Shown here: piece after piece, positions 13,855-13,865 of the stretch
Numbering within the stretch: the stretch's first letter is position 1
Layout: the number at the start of each line of letters is the position of its first letter
Assembly (NCBI GenBank): GCA_041569895.1
Contig: JBFFXF010000199.1
Span: 1 to 13,865, forward strand
From: JBFFXF01 sp041569895
Lineage (GTDB): Bacteria > Planctomycetota > UBA8108 > JACQVS01
Length of the DNA: 13,865 bases
Direction: 5' to 3'
Program-made: the position numbers and the translations under genes
The notes under the pieces: model-generated
The model's input: only the letters and a program-made list of their open reading frames with translations
The model's database searches: none
What the model was told of the DNA's origin: nothing

Positions 13855-13865
13855 CGAGCGAAGCG

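Larger units (their letters stand above)
13279..13865. other. Non-coding, repeat-rich region downstream of pabB
   Basis: Nothing resembling a conserved protein is seen on either strand over these 587 bases; the short open frames are Arg/Ser-rich translations of repeats. The region holds a CCCGNN array, a CGCAGATTA array, an 18-bp direct repeat, a GTGGACC/GTGACC array and two hairpins, each listed separately. Between about 13448 and 13650 only a weak 4-bp stem (CCCT 13482-13485 / AGGG 13493-13496) was noticed. No classical T-tailed terminator for pabB is visible. Confidence 0.7.

Overview
The window is GC-rich bacterial chromosome with strong G/C codon-third-position bias. The most likely source is a planctomycete or a related lineage carrying PVC-type genes. 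Two things point there. One is a 1175-residue secreted protein with the layout typical of planctomycetes and verrucomicrobia (NPCBM domain, sorbosone-dehydrogenase-like propeller, HEAT repeats, PVC-type haem c domain). The other is a set of tetrahydromethanopterin (H4MPT)-linked C1 genes, which planctomycetes are known to carry alongside methylotrophic proteobacteria and methanogens. The assignment is an inference from gene content; there is no rRNA in the window.

Layout. Bases 1-1621 hold the end of a gene for a probable beta-propeller protein and a secreted lactonase-like seven-bladed propeller (+ strand). A lipoprotein-type methionine sulfoxide reductase A lies convergent to it on the - strand (1619-2314). 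From about 2450 a + strand block begins: methenyl-H4MPT cyclohydrolase (mch), then a RimK-type ATP-grasp ligase joined by an ATGA overlap. The PVC-type cytochrome gene (4357-7884, -) overlaps the ATP-grasp gene tail to tail by 20 bp. It diverges from a second + strand block (7982-13278) of five genes: CitG-family triphosphoribosyl transferase, 6-pyruvoyl-tetrahydropterin-synthase-family protein, short-chain dehydrogenase/reductase (SDR), dihydropteroate-synthase-like protein and aminodeoxychorismate synthase component I (pabB). Bases 13279-13865 have no convincing gene; they hold several unrelated tandem-repeat arrays and hairpins.

How it fits together. Mch is the only enzyme of C1 oxidation itself. 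The ATP-grasp protein and the five-gene block read as a cofactor factory for H4MPT or its dephospho form: pabB for the 4-aminobenzoate precursor, the PTPS-family protein (with a CE..HGH active-site motif) for the 6-hydroxymethylpterin, the DHPS-like protein for pterin-arylamine joining, the CitG-like protein possibly for a ribosyl transfer, the SDR possibly for a pterin or sugar reduction, and the ATP-grasp protein for a glutamate-type addition. Fae, Fhc, MtdB/C and beta-RFAP synthase are not in this window.

Most worth a second look: the SDR lacks both the usual catalytic Ser and Tyr; the CitG homologue sits in a pterin cofactor operon; the PTPS motif suggests a FolB bypass; and period-6 intergenic arrays (CCCGNN and relatives) recur at gene borders, in one case supplying a Shine-Dalgarno sequence.
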